DNA of 64,000 bases, taken from NCBI GenBank assembly GCA_963969495.1, contig OZ018329.1, forward strand, positions 150,038,502 to 150,102,501, read 5' to 3'. This document shows, piece by piece, positions 26,787 to 38,007 of this stretch. Numbering within the stretch: position 1 is the stretch's first letter; every line of letters begins with the position of its first letter. Source of the DNA: Ceratothoa steindachneri. Lineage: Eukaryota; Arthropoda; Malacostraca; Isopoda; Cymothoidae. Below the pieces are notes generated by a model. It saw nothing but the letters and a program-made list of their open reading frames with translations, had not been told where the DNA came from and made no database searches. Made by a program: the position numbers and the translations under genes.

Positions 26787-27566
26787 TTGGTTTCCTTATT
26801 ACCATTTTTAGAACTTATTCTCATCGTCATGGATTGTGGCCTGCGTCCAGATCATCTCGAGGTTGCTCCGAACACCCCAGATGCTGCCAAGATTTTTAAC
26901 CACTGGCTCTTTCTTTTCAAATGCTACAAAGGTTCAATCGGTGGTACAGATTATGTGTATCTAGGGTCGTTGGCGAATTCCCTCTTATCTGAGAACTTCG
27001 AACTTATCACTGATTATGAGACATTTGACTCTGTCATAGAAAAATTCACCTTTCAATAAGGTTGTTGCCCGACATCGACTTATGACACGCAGTCAATTAG
27101 AATACGAGATAGTTAACGAGTACTTTCGAGCACTCCATAAGTTAACCGTTGATTGTAATTTTCGGGACGTGACTAGTGATATACATGTATCGTGATGAGT
27201 ATGTTCGTGACTCATTTATTAAGGTATATCGTTGACCTAGATAAGAACTCGCTTTCTAGAACATCGCACACTCTCACTCACTTCAGCTGTGGATCTCGCT
27301 CGTTCACTTGAAAATGCGTCGAGAGATTCCGGCTCTTATCAATGCGACGTTCCGGCAGCCGCAGCTGAGGTTGAACAACCTGTTCGTATGGCGGAATATG
27401 ACGACTCGAAAGGTACCTGGTCCCCGTGCGATTGTTTAGCGGTAAGACAAGTTAAATGTATAGATTGTGGAGGATCATCATATCCTCGCCCTAAATGCCC
27501 ATCCAATAATGTACTGTGCTTTAAATGCAAAAAACGATGACATTTTCAAAAGTTTGCCGCTCACGG
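26787..27566 (+). pseudogene. Gypsy (family 2) gag with zinc knuckle
   Basis: MDCGLRPDHLEVAPNTPDAAK (26829 on) and HWLFLFKCYKG start a gag typical of arthropod Ty3/gypsy elements. After a gap, 27453-27560 encodes a Cys/His knuckle: CIDCGGSSYPRPKCPSNN, then CFKCKKR-stop-HFQK, i.e. the CCHC knuckle is broken by TGA at 27538-27540. AATAAA at 26760 and TGGTTTCC at 26789 upstream could be the LTR end and a primer site, a weak suggestion. Confidence 0.75.
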
Positions 27567-27569
27567 TAA

Positions 27570-27890
27570 TTGTTTACTGCTGAATCGACTTCAAGTACCA
27601 CTCTAGCTTCTGTTAATACTACGAGCAACTCTTTAATGTTAGCTACAATCAATGGTCAAGAAACAAGGGCGTTAATTGACACTGGCAGCTCTGAGAACTT
27701 TATTTCCCAAACTTTATGCGACAGACTACGGTTACCAGTCGCTATTTTCGATGGAGTCGTCTCTATGGCGTCGTCTAATTTGAAATCTCACGTTTCTAAA
27801 TTTTGTGAAACTGATTTATGCATGAAGGGTCAATCATATCATTCTCTCCGTTTTCTAGTATTACCTTAACTATGCACTGATATAATTTTA
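27570..27890 (+). pseudogene. Gypsy family 2 aspartic protease
   Basis: Retropepsin with the catalytic box ALIDTGSSENFIS (27669-27707), VDTG-type, after MLATINGQETR. It continues to SLRFLVLP and a stop at 27867, after which another frame gives LGLPFLK-like sequence. It processes the gag-pol polyprotein in intact elements. Confidence 0.8.
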
Positions 27891-27908
27891 GGACTTCCAT
27901 TTCTCAAG

Positions 27909-28840
27909 ATGCATGCGTCAGTGACATTGCAGTATGGAGGCTCACTCTCTAAGTTGGATATATATTCTCTCGCTGCCTTGACAATAAATTCTGCCAGGGT
28001 ATTCAGGAATCTCTCTCCCAAATGTAGTCCTGTTATCACTAAATCTCGCATGTATGGTCTGTCGGATCGCGATTCCATACGAACGGAAATATCAAGACTC
28101 ATCGCTGAAGATATTTTTGAGGCTAGTTTTTCTTCCCGAGAGGAACAGGTAGTTGTTCATCACGACAGTAAGCGCAGATTGGCCGTAGACTATTCCGAAA
28201 CTATTAATAAATTTACACATTTAGATGCTTCTAAAAGAATCCGCCCACTGGTGACTATATCCTTACCACTAATGCCTAAGTGGAGCCATATCTGACCTCA
28301 AAGAAGCAATATCCAAGGGTATTAAAATGAGGATTGACGAGAACCTCCCATTCGTCGTTTAGACGGGTGCTTCTGAAAGCGCTATCGGAGCTACTCTTAG
28401 CCAGGAGGGGCAGCCGCTGGCCTTCTTTTCTAGGACTCTTAATAAATCTGAGCGGAATCACAGAGCCATTGAAAAGGAAGCCTAAGCCATCATTGAATCT
28501 ATACGTCGATGGCGTCATTACACTTCGGGTAAGCATTTTAAATTAGTAACGGACCAATGCTCCGTCAGATTCATGTTTGATCAATCTCACAAAAGCAAAA
28601 TAAAGAACGAGAAAATAATGAGATGGAGAATGGAACTTCTACCATACCCATTCGAGGTTAGCTACAGACCTGGGAAATTTAATGCTGCTGCGGGTGGACT
28701 CTTCCGTGGATTCTGTGGAAGTATATCACTCGGTAATCTTAGTGAAATTCACAAATCGTTAGGTTATAGGGGCTGGATAATGATTTCTCTCTCGTTGTTT
28801 GGTAGGCTGGGTTATGTGATCAACGAGCTTCCTTAGGATA
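27909..28840 (+). pseudogene. Gypsy family 2 RT-RNase H, deleted
   Basis: 27909-28295 includes the start of the RT (SRMYGLSDRDSIRTEISRL, IAEDIFEASFS, RRLAVDYSETINKFT). The palm with the Y-x-D-D box is absent. Sequence jumps to the RNase H: DASESAIGATLSQEGQPLAFF, RAIEKEA and LVTDQCSVRFMF, then MRWRMELLPYPFEVSYRPGKFNAA (broken over 28334-28720). The ADGLSR-type end is altered to AAGGLFR. Confidence 0.8.
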
Positions 28841-29640
28841 AAGGAAAATATTGAGCGGGATTCATTTTTTCCTTGGTAAAGAGCTGGAACAAGCCTCTAA
28901 ATGGCGAACGGACATGACAACTTCTTTCTTCTTGAATAATAATGATTGCTAACTCCTTTTTCCACAAAAAAATACACATATATAAATAGTCATTCTATCT
29001 ACTCATAATTCTACAAAATTCAACCAATCAGGATTGAGATACATTTAATTGTCATACTTATGTTCATTTTTTGGAATAACAGACCTTAGCGTTAACAAAT
29101 TGACCAATCAGCTTTTAGACATAATCACTGCAATAATTGTCCAATCAGCGTCACGATAGATTTTAAAAGTTAATAACACTCAAACTGTTTGCATATAAAC
29201 ACGGCTTAAATCCATTTTCTGAATTTTTAAGCGCGCAATCAGAGCTCGGATCCAGCTACGCTACTGAATGTGTATTCTCGGTAAAGAGGGTAAATGTTTG
29301 GACAAGGTACCTCGATTATGCGAACTCTTCCCTACGAGGTCTCCCAAGGAGAATAACAGAAGCTCTAAGTAGCATCGACTCAATAATGTTGCTATCTGTG
29401 ACCCGCACGATTTGTGCTCCAAAACAATCTATCACATTGGTTCTTTACCTTATAGATATAGGGCCAACGTGGTATGAACCTAGATAGATACTTCATAACA
29501 AACCTATATCTATAAGTTTTTGAAGAGAGTTATTGAATCGTAAAAAGGCCCGAGCAACTGAGCTTATGGCGAAATAGGCTTAATGGCTGACCACGAAATC
29601 GTTACGGAATGGATGGAATACAACGAGAATACGACAAAGT
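28841..29640. other. Non-coding; CCAAT-box cluster
   Basis: No gene. CCAATCA occurs at about 29032, 29104 and 29141, spaced 72 and 37 bp. Unexplained. Confidence 0.4.
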
Positions 29641-30197
29641 ATATACTATTATAGATTAACAAGAATGAAACATAGTTGAAACATATTGATTGGATTTGAA
29701 TTTAATTATACAAAAATGAACATGAGTTTAATACTGAATTTTCGTCGTGACCAAGCTTGGTGTAAGGTAGATAGGTAACAAGGTAAATAGGTAATGGTAA
29801 ATAGGTAACAAGGTAGCAAGTAGTGCGTATGGGAGTCTTTACGATGAGAATGATGAGACAAGAATGAGAAATATTTATGTTAAATGTGGAACAGCTGAAA
29901 ACATGTTAGCTTGTGTGTTTGACTAAAGGAAGTGTTGCCAAAAAACTGTATCTTAGCCACGATTTTTGGATATAATTATTTATACAAAAATATAATGAAA
30001 ATACATATACATAAAAATTTTAGATTTTTTATAGATAAATTAATATATAATTATTTGAGAAGATTGATAATTTATACATAAGATTGAATAGAAATGGTTG
30101 AAATTAAATGGGAAAATAATTGGATATTTTAACATTGGATTTAAAAAGGAAAGTATGTTAATATTTTATAGGAATGCCTGAGGGAATTGCTATAACA
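29641..30197 (-). mobile_element. Divergent LTR related to the 30215 LTR
   Basis: Ends with TATAGGAATGCCTGAGGGAATTGCTATAACAG, read in two blocks (TATAGGAATGCC and AATTGCTATA) that match the end of the better LTRs. An interior GCTGAAAACATGTTAGC block (29891 on) also matches. The left boundary is uncertain. Short AGGTAAATAGGTAAC-type repeats occur at 29764-29825. Confidence 0.4.
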
Positions 30198-30214
30198 GTT
30201 CCCGCCAAAGAAAG

Positions 30215-31026
30215 TATAGTATATGGTTATTCATGTGATTTATTTTCTGATAATAAATCAGCTTAAATAGCGTTTCGAAAACCATAACCATAAATTTGTT
30301 TGATCGAAGTTGTCGGCTGATAGTTTTTTAGGCCTAAGACGACAGCGAAATAAATTTTGAAATAATGAACCTGGGTTTTAAGAAAAACAATTAAACAAAT
30401 ATAAATATATTCATAGAATCAACAAATGTACAATGAGATAAGTAGATTAGGTATACAATGTAAGATATTGTAACATACGATTTACAGTAACAAGATGCGA
30501 AGAGGAAGTATGTATGTGAAATAATATGAAATAATATGGTGGAATAATATGGTTACTATGATTGACTGTGAATTAGGGGCTGCAATATGAGAAGTAAATA
30601 TAATTATGACCTACTCTCGTATGGTCGTCTGCAAAGAATTGTGAGAGAAAGTGGAATTAAACTAAGTATGATTTGTTTGGAGGTAAATGACTAATTGTAG
30701 AAGGAATGATTACCGACCTTTATACGGTCGAGCTGAAAACGTGTGTTTGCTTGTTTATGTGTGAAATTTTGAGAGATGTTGTTTGGAACAGTATTACGTT
30801 GAATGAATTGACTAGTAAAATAAATGAATGAATTAATTATTAAGTTGTACATAAAATGATTTAATTTACAAAAGTTAAGTAAAATAATTGAAAGATTAAA
30901 TTGAAAAAGTTAAGTAAAGTAATTGCATATGAATTTTACATAATAATTGATGTATATATATATATATATATATTTAAGTTTCCTCAGGAGGTTTTTATTA
31001 TAGGAATCTTCAGAGGCATTGCTCTA
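30215..31026 (-). mobile_element. LTR (3' LTR on minus strand)
   Basis: About 812 bp, nearly identical over long stretches to 33895-34734 and to the solo LTR 8331-9210. It has a short (AT)n at 30951-30973. A purine tract and pol C-terminus lie immediately on its right, placing it as the 3' LTR of a minus-strand gypsy copy. Confidence 0.85.
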
Positions 31027-31045
31027 ACACTCCCCCTCCTAAGAA
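31027..31045 (-). other. Polypurine tract
   Basis: On the minus strand CTTAGGAGGGGGAGTG directly precedes the 3' LTR, the position of the plus-strand primer of LTR elements. Confidence 0.7.
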
Positions 31046-31603
31046 GGTTACCCCCCCCCTTTTTACTCTTTTGAGATTACAAGTTCGAGTACCGATGAGG
31101 CTTCCTGACGACACGACAGGAGCGTGTGACAGTGCCATTGGTTTGGCTGCGGGTACGGGGACACAGATTTGATGTGGCAGTGGCATTAGCGTTGAACGAG
31201 GCACTGTCACGAGAGAAGGTCGATGGAGCGAAAGTGATACGCTTGTTGGTTCCTTCCGAGATGGCGTCAAGTGGGATGTGGGAGTCTTGAGTCTCGTTGT
31301 CCGCTGACGGAGTGACCAGTGGGGGGAAGATTTGCTCCTGATAACCACTTCTGCCGACGAGGGTTCCTGCAACAAAGGATAAGGAGGCAGCAAAACGGAA
31401 GGTGGAGTTGGAGAGGCAGGAGTAGTTAAAAAGTTGGGGTTTAGGTTGGATTGGGGGATTACTGTACCACAAAGGGGTATAGTAGGAGGAGAATGAGGTG
31501 ATTGTGGTTCTAGATGAACATTTTCAGTATAAGTAGGTTTCAGGCGTGTTGCGAGAGCACTATATGAGGGCGAGCAAACTAATGGCGTGTTGCGAGAGCA
31601 CAT
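31040..31603 (-). pseudogene. Gypsy (family 1) pol C-terminus
   Basis: Minus-strand frame: RLKPTYTENVHLEPQSP (about 31543-31490), the integrase C-terminal RLKPAY-type segment, followed by a Ser/Pro/Thr-rich tail ending just before the polypurine tract. The rest of pol is missing. The same tail recurs at 34735-34990. The beginning of the frame runs into the 41-bp minisatellite. Confidence 0.65.
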
Positions 31604-31935
31604 GTGAGTGCAAGCGAATTTATGGCGTGTTGCGAGAGAACTATGTGAGTGCCAGTGAATTTATGGCGTGTTGCCAGAGCATATGTGAGTGTGAGCGAAT
31701 TTATGGCGTGTTGCCATAGCACTATGTGAGTGCGAGCGAAATAATGGCGTGTTGCCAGAGAACTATTTGAGTGCGAGAAGATTTATGGCGTGTTGCCAGT
31801 GCACTATATGAGTACTGAATGCAATGACGTGTTGTCAGAGCACTATGTGAGTGCGAAAGAATTAATGGCGTTGTGCGAGCATTATGTGAGTGCGAGAGAA
31901 TTGACAACGTAGCACTGTATGAGTGCTGAATGAAT
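31543..31935. repeat. 41-bp minisatellite, about 9-10 units
   Basis: Unit close to GGCGTGTTGCCAGAGCACTA followed by TGTGAGTGCGAGCGAATTTAT. Successive starts are about 41 bp apart and diverge by a few bases; the last units are shorter. 41 is not a multiple of three, so the repeat cannot encode a constant peptide repeat. Confidence 0.9.
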
Positions 31936-32347
31936 TGGTGCGATATGCATTGAGGATTGAGTGTGGGTCAAAATGCAAAAGTGAGGACCTACCTGAATAA
32001 GTGAGGTGAGGCGAGATGTAGGTGGCAGATGTTGACCCGTTTATCGTTAATTGTTAATCCCTTAAGATGTTAGTTTAAAGGATGTGAGGTGTTTATCGTT
32101 TGTTAATCCCTTGAGATGTTAGTTTAAAGGATGTGACTGAGAGACTGGAGTGAGAGGAATGCAAGAATTTGAAGGTTGGGAGATTGAAATTTGAGGATTT
32201 GGAGAAAGTGGTTGAGTAGGGTTGAGTGAGAAAACGAGAATTTGAGGAATGAAGATTTGATTGAAGATTTGGAGAGTTTAGTGAGGAAAGTGAAGATTAG
32301 AGGAGTTTTGAGATTAAGATTGATAAGCGAGGAGTTGAGAGTTGAGA
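31936..32347. repeat. Purine-rich stretch with a ~52-bp duplication
   Basis: A block TTTATCGTT..TGTTAATCCCTT.AGATGTTAGTTTAAAGGATGTGA is present twice (about 32039-32084 and 32091-32138). The rest is GA-rich low-complexity sequence. It occupies the place where gypsy protease, RT and RNase H should be. Confidence 0.65.
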
Positions 32348-33386
32348 TTAGGTGGAGTTACTGGTTCTAAATATGTGCAAGGCTATAAACATTTTTACGG
32401 CTTGTGCACCATATTTGTTATACCAGCACCACTGAGTTGGTAGAGAGGGAAAAAGAAACGTTATGCTACGGGAGACTACTTGGCGCAGTGTGTGAAGAAG
32501 CATAACTGTGGCTACAAGTCTGTGTATGGTGTACAGCGTTGTGCCCGTACCTTTAATGATACCAGCATAGGCCCTGACGATGTGGAAGATGGTAAGAATA
32601 GTTGGAAGAATGAGGTTGAAAATTTTGCTGTCTCTCATCTCTTGCATCGGGATGCCCTCGTTGGTTTCTCTTTCGTGAACCAGAGCGGGACCTCCGCCTT
32701 CAATCGCCAAACCCGTGTCCGTGCTCATTCTGTGGTTCACGCTGCAGCTTTAACTGCTGGATGTCGGTTTCCATCCTCCGTATTGAAACCTCAAGGTCCA
32801 TCGATAGAGAAGATGGAACCCTTGAGCGCTCGGCCCGTTCGTCAGAGGAGCTCGACGTGCCTCGAACCTGCGAAATTGAAGCATTGTTAAATGGGCCGTG
32901 AGTTTGGCCGTTGCCCTAATTCACATAAGGACTTTTATACAATTTATCTGCGGCTACAGCAACCTCATCAATGCTCCTGGGGTTCGAGCTTAGGATCAAT
33001 GGCCTGATTGCCTCGGAGACTCCTCTCCAGAAAATTTTGGTGAGGAGAGGGCTAAAAAGTTCGATTTGAGCACCTTTTACCCTGATAAGGTCCTTCAGAT
33101 GAGTTAAAAAGGAAGTAGGACTCTTATCTCCCATTTCCTGAGTATTCAGGAGCTCTCTCAGGTCATATATTTGGGACCTACCATATTTGATGAGGAAAGC
33201 CTCCTTGAGGCGATCTAAAACACCAGCCTGTTCCCCGTTAATTAGCACATCCCTGAACTGAATAAAGGTAATTATGGGCAACCGCTGGATTATTGCTGCT
33301 ACTTTCTCTTCCTCGGTGATGTTTTGGGGTTTAAGAAGGAGGGACGAGACTTCCAACCATACAATTGGGTTTGCAGGATCATACAC
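32348..33386 (-). pseudogene. Gypsy family 1 gag (capsid and CxYH zinc motif)
   Basis: 33386-32916 encodes a capsid-like helical region: DPANPIVWLEVSSLLLKPQ, NITEEEKVAAIIQRLP, LRELLNTQEMGDKSPTSFL, then FWRGVSEAIRPLI and IDEVAVAADKLYKSPYVN. After a frame change 32740-32348 ends with CWYNKYGAQAVK, an arthropod gypsy C-W-Y-H-type zinc motif that has lost a His. The second copy at 36036-35300 is homologous. The gag is nearly whole; pol between it and the C-terminus is missing. Confidence 0.75.
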
Positions 33387-33879
33387 GGAAAAAGAGGGGT
33401 ACGTGTGTGGTTATCTATGCGCGGACTGTGGGTTCGAGGCAGACGGAGGGTCATGATGATCAAGTTGGCCGCTAACTGATGTCCTTACTTGGTGTGTTTA
33501 GTCCACCATAGTCACTGTTTTATGTATATTTGTGCTAGTTGAAGGAAGGTGTTGACGTGAGAAGTAGCTGTTGCTGTGTGCACGTGTGTGTGTGTGTGTG
33601 CGTGTGCGGAAATTAGTCACGAGCACAGGAATATGAAGAAATGAAAAATAATTGAGAAATAAGGAAATTGTCCACTCGTTGAATATAGGGGATATTATTA
33701 AATTAAAATGACGTGAATTATGATAATTGGAAGAATGATGTTAGAGATAACGCGGTATAATAAAAAATGAACACGTGAGTCGAATATGCTCAAGCGAGGC
33801 TTTGGAACAAATTGATGCGTGAAGTTAAGAATTATTTTAACGTTTAAATTTATTTATTGATTGACGGGAGATTATTAAA
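33387..33879 (-). other. Gypsy 5' leader, non-coding
   Basis: Between primer site and gag on the minus strand. A (GT)n run lies at about 33580-33605. Confidence 0.5.
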
Positions 33880-33891
33880 CTTTGGGCACCA
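33880..33891 (-). other. Primer-binding site TGGTGCCCAAAG
   Basis: On the minus strand TGGTGCCCAAAG starts three bases after the LTR end (TATA at 33895). TGG is the complement of the universal tRNA CCA end. This fixes the 33895-34734 repeat as a 5' LTR on the minus strand. Confidence 0.75.
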
Positions 33892-33894
33892 CTT

Positions 33895-34734
33895 TATAGA
33901 ATATAGTTATTCATGTGATTTATTTTATGTTAATAAATCAGCTTAAATAGCGTTTCGAAAACCATAACCATAAATTTGTTTGATCGAATTTGTCGGCTGA
34001 TAGTTTTTTAGGCCTAAGACGACAGCGAAATAAATTTTGAAATAATGAACCTGGGTTTTAAGAAAAACAATTAAACAAATATAAATATATTCATAGAATC
34101 AACGAATGTACAATGAGATAAGTAGATTAGGTATACAATGTAAGATATTGTAACATACGATTTACAGTAACAAGATGCGAAGAGGAAGTATGTGAAATAA
34201 ATATGAAATAATATGGTGGAATAATATGGTCACTATGATGGACTGTGAATTAGGGGCTGCAATATGAGAAGTAAATATAATTATGACCTACTCTCGTATG
34301 GTCGTCTGCAAAGAATTGTGAGAGAAAGTAGAATTAAACTAAGTATGATTTGTTTGGAGGTAAATAACTAATTGTAGAAGGGATGATTACCGACCTTTAT
34401 ACGGAGAATGCTGAGAGTCGACTGAGAAGGAATAGTGTGCTATTTGGTCGAGCTGAAAGCGTGTGTTTGTTTGTTTCTGTGTGAAATTTTGAGAGATGTT
34501 GTTTGGAACAGTATTATGTTAAACGAATTGACAAGTAAAATAAATGAATTAATTAATTATTTAGTTGTACATAAAATGATTTAATTTACAAAAGTTAAGT
34601 AAAATAATTGAAAGATTAAATTGACAAAGTTAAGTAAAATAATTGTATATGAATTTTACATAATAATTGATGTATATATATATTTAAGTTTCCTAGGAGG
34701 TTTTTATTATAGGAATGCCCAGAGGCATTGCTAT
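33895..34734 (-). mobile_element. LTR shared by two gypsy family 1 copies
   Basis: 5' LTR of the copy at 30215-34734 (primer site on its left). On its right it joins internal sequence matching 31137 onward, so it also stands as 3' LTR of a second copy (34735-36036). A short (AT)n lies at about 34674-34684. Confidence 0.8.
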
Positions 34735-36036
34735 TGGTTTGGCTGCGAGTGCGGGGGCCACGGATTCGCTGTGGGAGTGCTATTAGCGTTGAACGAGGTA
34801 CCGGCACGTGTGCAGGTTGATGGTGCGAAGGTGATCTGCTAGTTGGTTCCTTCCGGGATGACGTCAAGCGAGATGTGGGAGTCTTGAGTCCCGTTGTCTG
34901 CTGACGGAGTGACCAGATGGGGAGAGATTTTCTCTTGATAACCACTTCTGCCGACGAGGGTTCCTGCAACAAAAGAGGAGGAGGCAGCAAAACAGAAGGT
35001 GGTGTTTGAGTAGGATGAGTGGTTGAAAGGGTAGGATTTGGTTTATTTGGGGTATTACTGTACCATAGAGGGGTATAATGGAAGAAGAAGGGGGTTATAT
35101 TGGCTCGAGATGAACATTTTCGGTATAGGCGGTTTCAGGCGGTCGATAGAGACAGTATCCTGCCTGGTGCTAAGCAGTAGGACGGTAAATTAGACGAAGA
35201 ATTTGAATTAGAATAAGAAGAGTGAGTTGGAACATTAGTTTGGGGAGAGTAAATAGATTGTTGCGGTGAAATGGTTGGAATTGCGTTAGATTGAGGAGGC
35301 ACTGGTTGTAAATATGTGCAGGGCTGTATACATTTTACGGCTTGTGCACTATATTTGTTTTGTTACCAGCACCAATTAGTTGGTTGGATGAAAGTTACAT
35401 TATGATAAAAAGGACGAATTTGTTAAGAGCGAGCATTTGATTGAGAGTGAGAATAGGATGATAGGTAGTATTGGCAAGGCTGGGTACAGTGTACAGCTTC
35501 ACTACCATATTTCTCATGGTACCAGCATATACTCTTAGTTTGCGAGTGAGAGAATTTAGGAGTAGGGGGATAAGCGAAAGAATGAGCAGGGGAATGCTGC
35601 TGGAATGCCCTCGTTGGTTTCGTCTTCGAGAGGATAAACGGCGCCTGTCACTCCGTCCACCCCTGTGACTATCCAGGCGCTCGGTCCCACATTGGAGTTT
35701 TAGTTTTTACAGCTCTCCCTCTATCCTCCCCAAAGCGGCAGCCAAGTCCGGTGATGAATGTGTAAATGAGGCGTTACACGGGTACGACCTATTGCCAGAA
35801 GGCGTCGTTGGTAACTGAACCTGCGAAATAGATGGATTAGAGGGAGGAATGGGACATTGTGGGACAGTTCCCCAGTTTACATAAGGATTGAGATATATTA
35901 TCTCTGCTGCTTTGGCGATTTCATCCACGCTCTTGTTCTCACCAATCATGATGAGGGTCCTAATGTGGTCAGAGATCCCACGCCTCAGGCGGAAAATTGC
36001 CAACTGCCCCTTTACGAACTTTGCAGGAGCTTGCAA
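34735..36036 (-). pseudogene. Second gypsy family 1 internal region
   Basis: Minus strand. 36036-35707 is gag (AIFRLRRGISDHIRTLIM, VDEIAKAAEIIYLNPYVNW), homologous to 33386-32916. 35400-35290 has the same CWYH-motif neighbourhood as 32440-32350. 34990-34735 is the Ser/Thr-rich pol tail, homologous to 31400-31137, but its last ~110 bp before the LTR are missing. It lacks the minisatellite and most of pol. Confidence 0.7.
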
Positions 36037-36039
36037 AGA

Positions 36040-37060
36040 TGTCAGCTGCTACAGCGATATCGCCTGATTGTTGTCAATGAGTATTCGAGGTTCCCTTTTG
36101 CTTTTCCATGCAAAGACACGGCCGCCTCGACTGTGATAAAATGTCTCCACTCTCTTTTTTATCTTTGCGCTACCAAAATATATTCACTCGGATAGGGGAT
36201 CCACCTTTATGCCTGAAGAGCTTCGTACTTATTAAACCACGGTGTATCCACGACTAGGTCTACGCCCTACCATCCTACGGGTAACTACAAACTCGCAGTG
36301 TAAGAGGTTCGTTGGCACTGTTTGGAAAACTATTTCACTAGCTCAGGAATCGAGAGAACTTCCTGCCGCTGCCTAGAAGTCGTTCTCCCCTATGCTATGC
36401 ACTTAATACGATCGTTGTTGAACACTTCAACTAATGTAGCACCTCATGAACGTTTATTTATCTATTCAAGGAGATCGAGTAATGGGTCGAGCATGCCGTC
36501 ATGGTTGTTAGAACCCGGACCGGTTCTTCTTCGCAAATACTGTCAAAGTAAGACTGATCCCCCTATGATATACACTTAATACGATCGTTGTTGAACACTT
36601 CAACTAATGTAGCACCTCATGAACGTTTATTTATCTATTCAAGGAGATCGAGTAATGGGTCGAGCATGCCGTCATGGTTGTTAGAACCCGAACCGGTTCT
36701 TCTTCGCAAATACTGTCAAAGTAAGACTGATCCCCTAACGAAGATGTACAACTTTTGGAAGCAAATCCTCAATATGTTCATGTCCGGTTGGAATATGGTA
36801 GGGAAGACACCGTCTCTATTAGAGATTTGGCCCCCTTCGGTGAAAACTCTATCCCGATGCCGACAGAAAACCCTTCTCGGTTTCCAGACGTCTCGTTCCA
36901 TCAGATCGACCTGCCCCAACATCTCACTTTTGCTTTGCTTGTTTTGTTTGTTAGAATTAAACATTTATTATTTTTACGTGATTCCTTCCAGTCCTTTCTC
37001 GATCACAAGACTTTGGTAAGCCACGTCAATTCGGAATATTACTTCAGTATCTTTTGAGTC
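36040..37060 (+). pseudogene. Gypsy integrase, opposite strand
   Basis: Integrase core in broken plus-strand frames: YRLIVVNEYSRFPFAFPC (first Asp changed to Asn), then LLNHGVSTTRSTPYHPTGN (about 36217-36290), LPYAMHLIRSLLNTSTNVAPHERLF, and near 36755-36845 a GREDTVSIRDLAPFGE C-terminal box. The Glu helix and several Asp are lost. It is a different family and orientation from the gag on its left, so 36040 is a breakpoint. It contains a 173-bp tandem duplication. Confidence 0.75.
36387..36732 (+). repeat. 173-bp tandem duplication in integrase
   Basis: 36387-36559 and 36560-36732 are nearly identical, head to tail; only positions close to the left edges differ (TATGCTATGC against TATGATATAC). 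173 is not a multiple of three, so the frame is lost. Confidence 0.95.
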
Positions 37061-37525
37061 AGATACGAGATTAACGCCACCTATCACCCTACTCGTGGGA
37101 CTTAGGGACCTTTCCAAAAATATACGTGGCATTAATTCCCTTCTCTCTATAATCCAGGTGACCGCGTCATTTCAACTCACAAATAGGTGACACTTGGCCT
37201 CCTCAAACCACCACCACCTTCAAACTGGTGACGTCCTCCTCCCATACACATAAATTTGCACAATAAAAACACATTTTTAAATTCATTTGAAAATATGTGT
37301 AAAACGAATCTTTGCCACTTTGTAGCCCCCTTTCCCCACAATATTATTGTGTGTTTTGGTGAGAGGCTGCGCCCCCACAAGATGTTAGTTCCATCTTGTT
37401 ATTGGTGGTCTATCTGCATCTGAAACTAGCTAACCTATGGTTAAATTACTTGTAATCCATTCTGTTATCCCGGTTGGATGATGCAGCAGAGACTGATGAG
37501 ATGGAAGACCCTCTTGAGACAGTTA
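37061..37525. other. Non-coding stretch
   Basis: No motif recognised. The minus-strand frame at 37380-37177 is Cys/Gly-rich without family resemblance. Confidence 0.5.
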
Positions 37526-38007
37526 GGTAAAACCATAGGTGGGTGTTATCGTGATTACGAGATCGGGTTATCGGTTATCCGATATTTTTTCAGCGTTATC
37601 GATTCATCGGTATCGCCGATACTTTTTTTTCCAAACTAGCGATAATCGATAATTTCAGTTTTTGGTTCCAGTTTAGCACAGGGGCGAGCCGCGCGTGCCT
37701 TGGGGGGAGAAATAGGTAGGTTCGAGTTGGGAGGAGAACCCTCAAAACCTATGAGGAGTTTAAGGAAAGCCTCACCAGGTAAGAAACTAATAAACAGTAT
37801 TCAAATATTCTTACTATTGTATTATAAAATAACGCTATATATAGTCAATAATCAATATTGTATTATAATTTAGATGTATCGATTTATCGGTTATCACCTT
37901 ATCGTGCGATAAATTTATCGCCAGTTATCGATTATCGGTTATCGTTATCGATTTATCGGTTATAGTGATACATTTTATTCGTTATCGCGCCTACCTATGG
38001 GTAAAAC
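37526..38007. repeat. 8-bp TSD GGTAAAAC
   Basis: Exact GGTAAAAC at 37526-37533 and 38000-38007. Confidence 0.9.
37534..37999. mobile_element. hAT-like MITE (466 bp)
   Basis: Termini CATAGGTGGG and CCTACCTATG are inverted and sit within an exact 8-bp duplication. Inside, ATCGGTTATCG / CGATAACCGAT blocks are repeated in both orientations near both ends, giving an imperfect palindrome. No coding capacity. Confidence 0.85.

Noticed and set aside
31543..31935. CRISPR-like array
   Set aside because: 41-bp units are contiguous without unique spacers and diverge gradually; the setting is eukaryotic. It is a minisatellite.
32480..32890. 136-codon plus-strand frame
   Set aside because: Antisense of the gypsy gag region; the minus-strand gag has family motifs and a homologous second copy.
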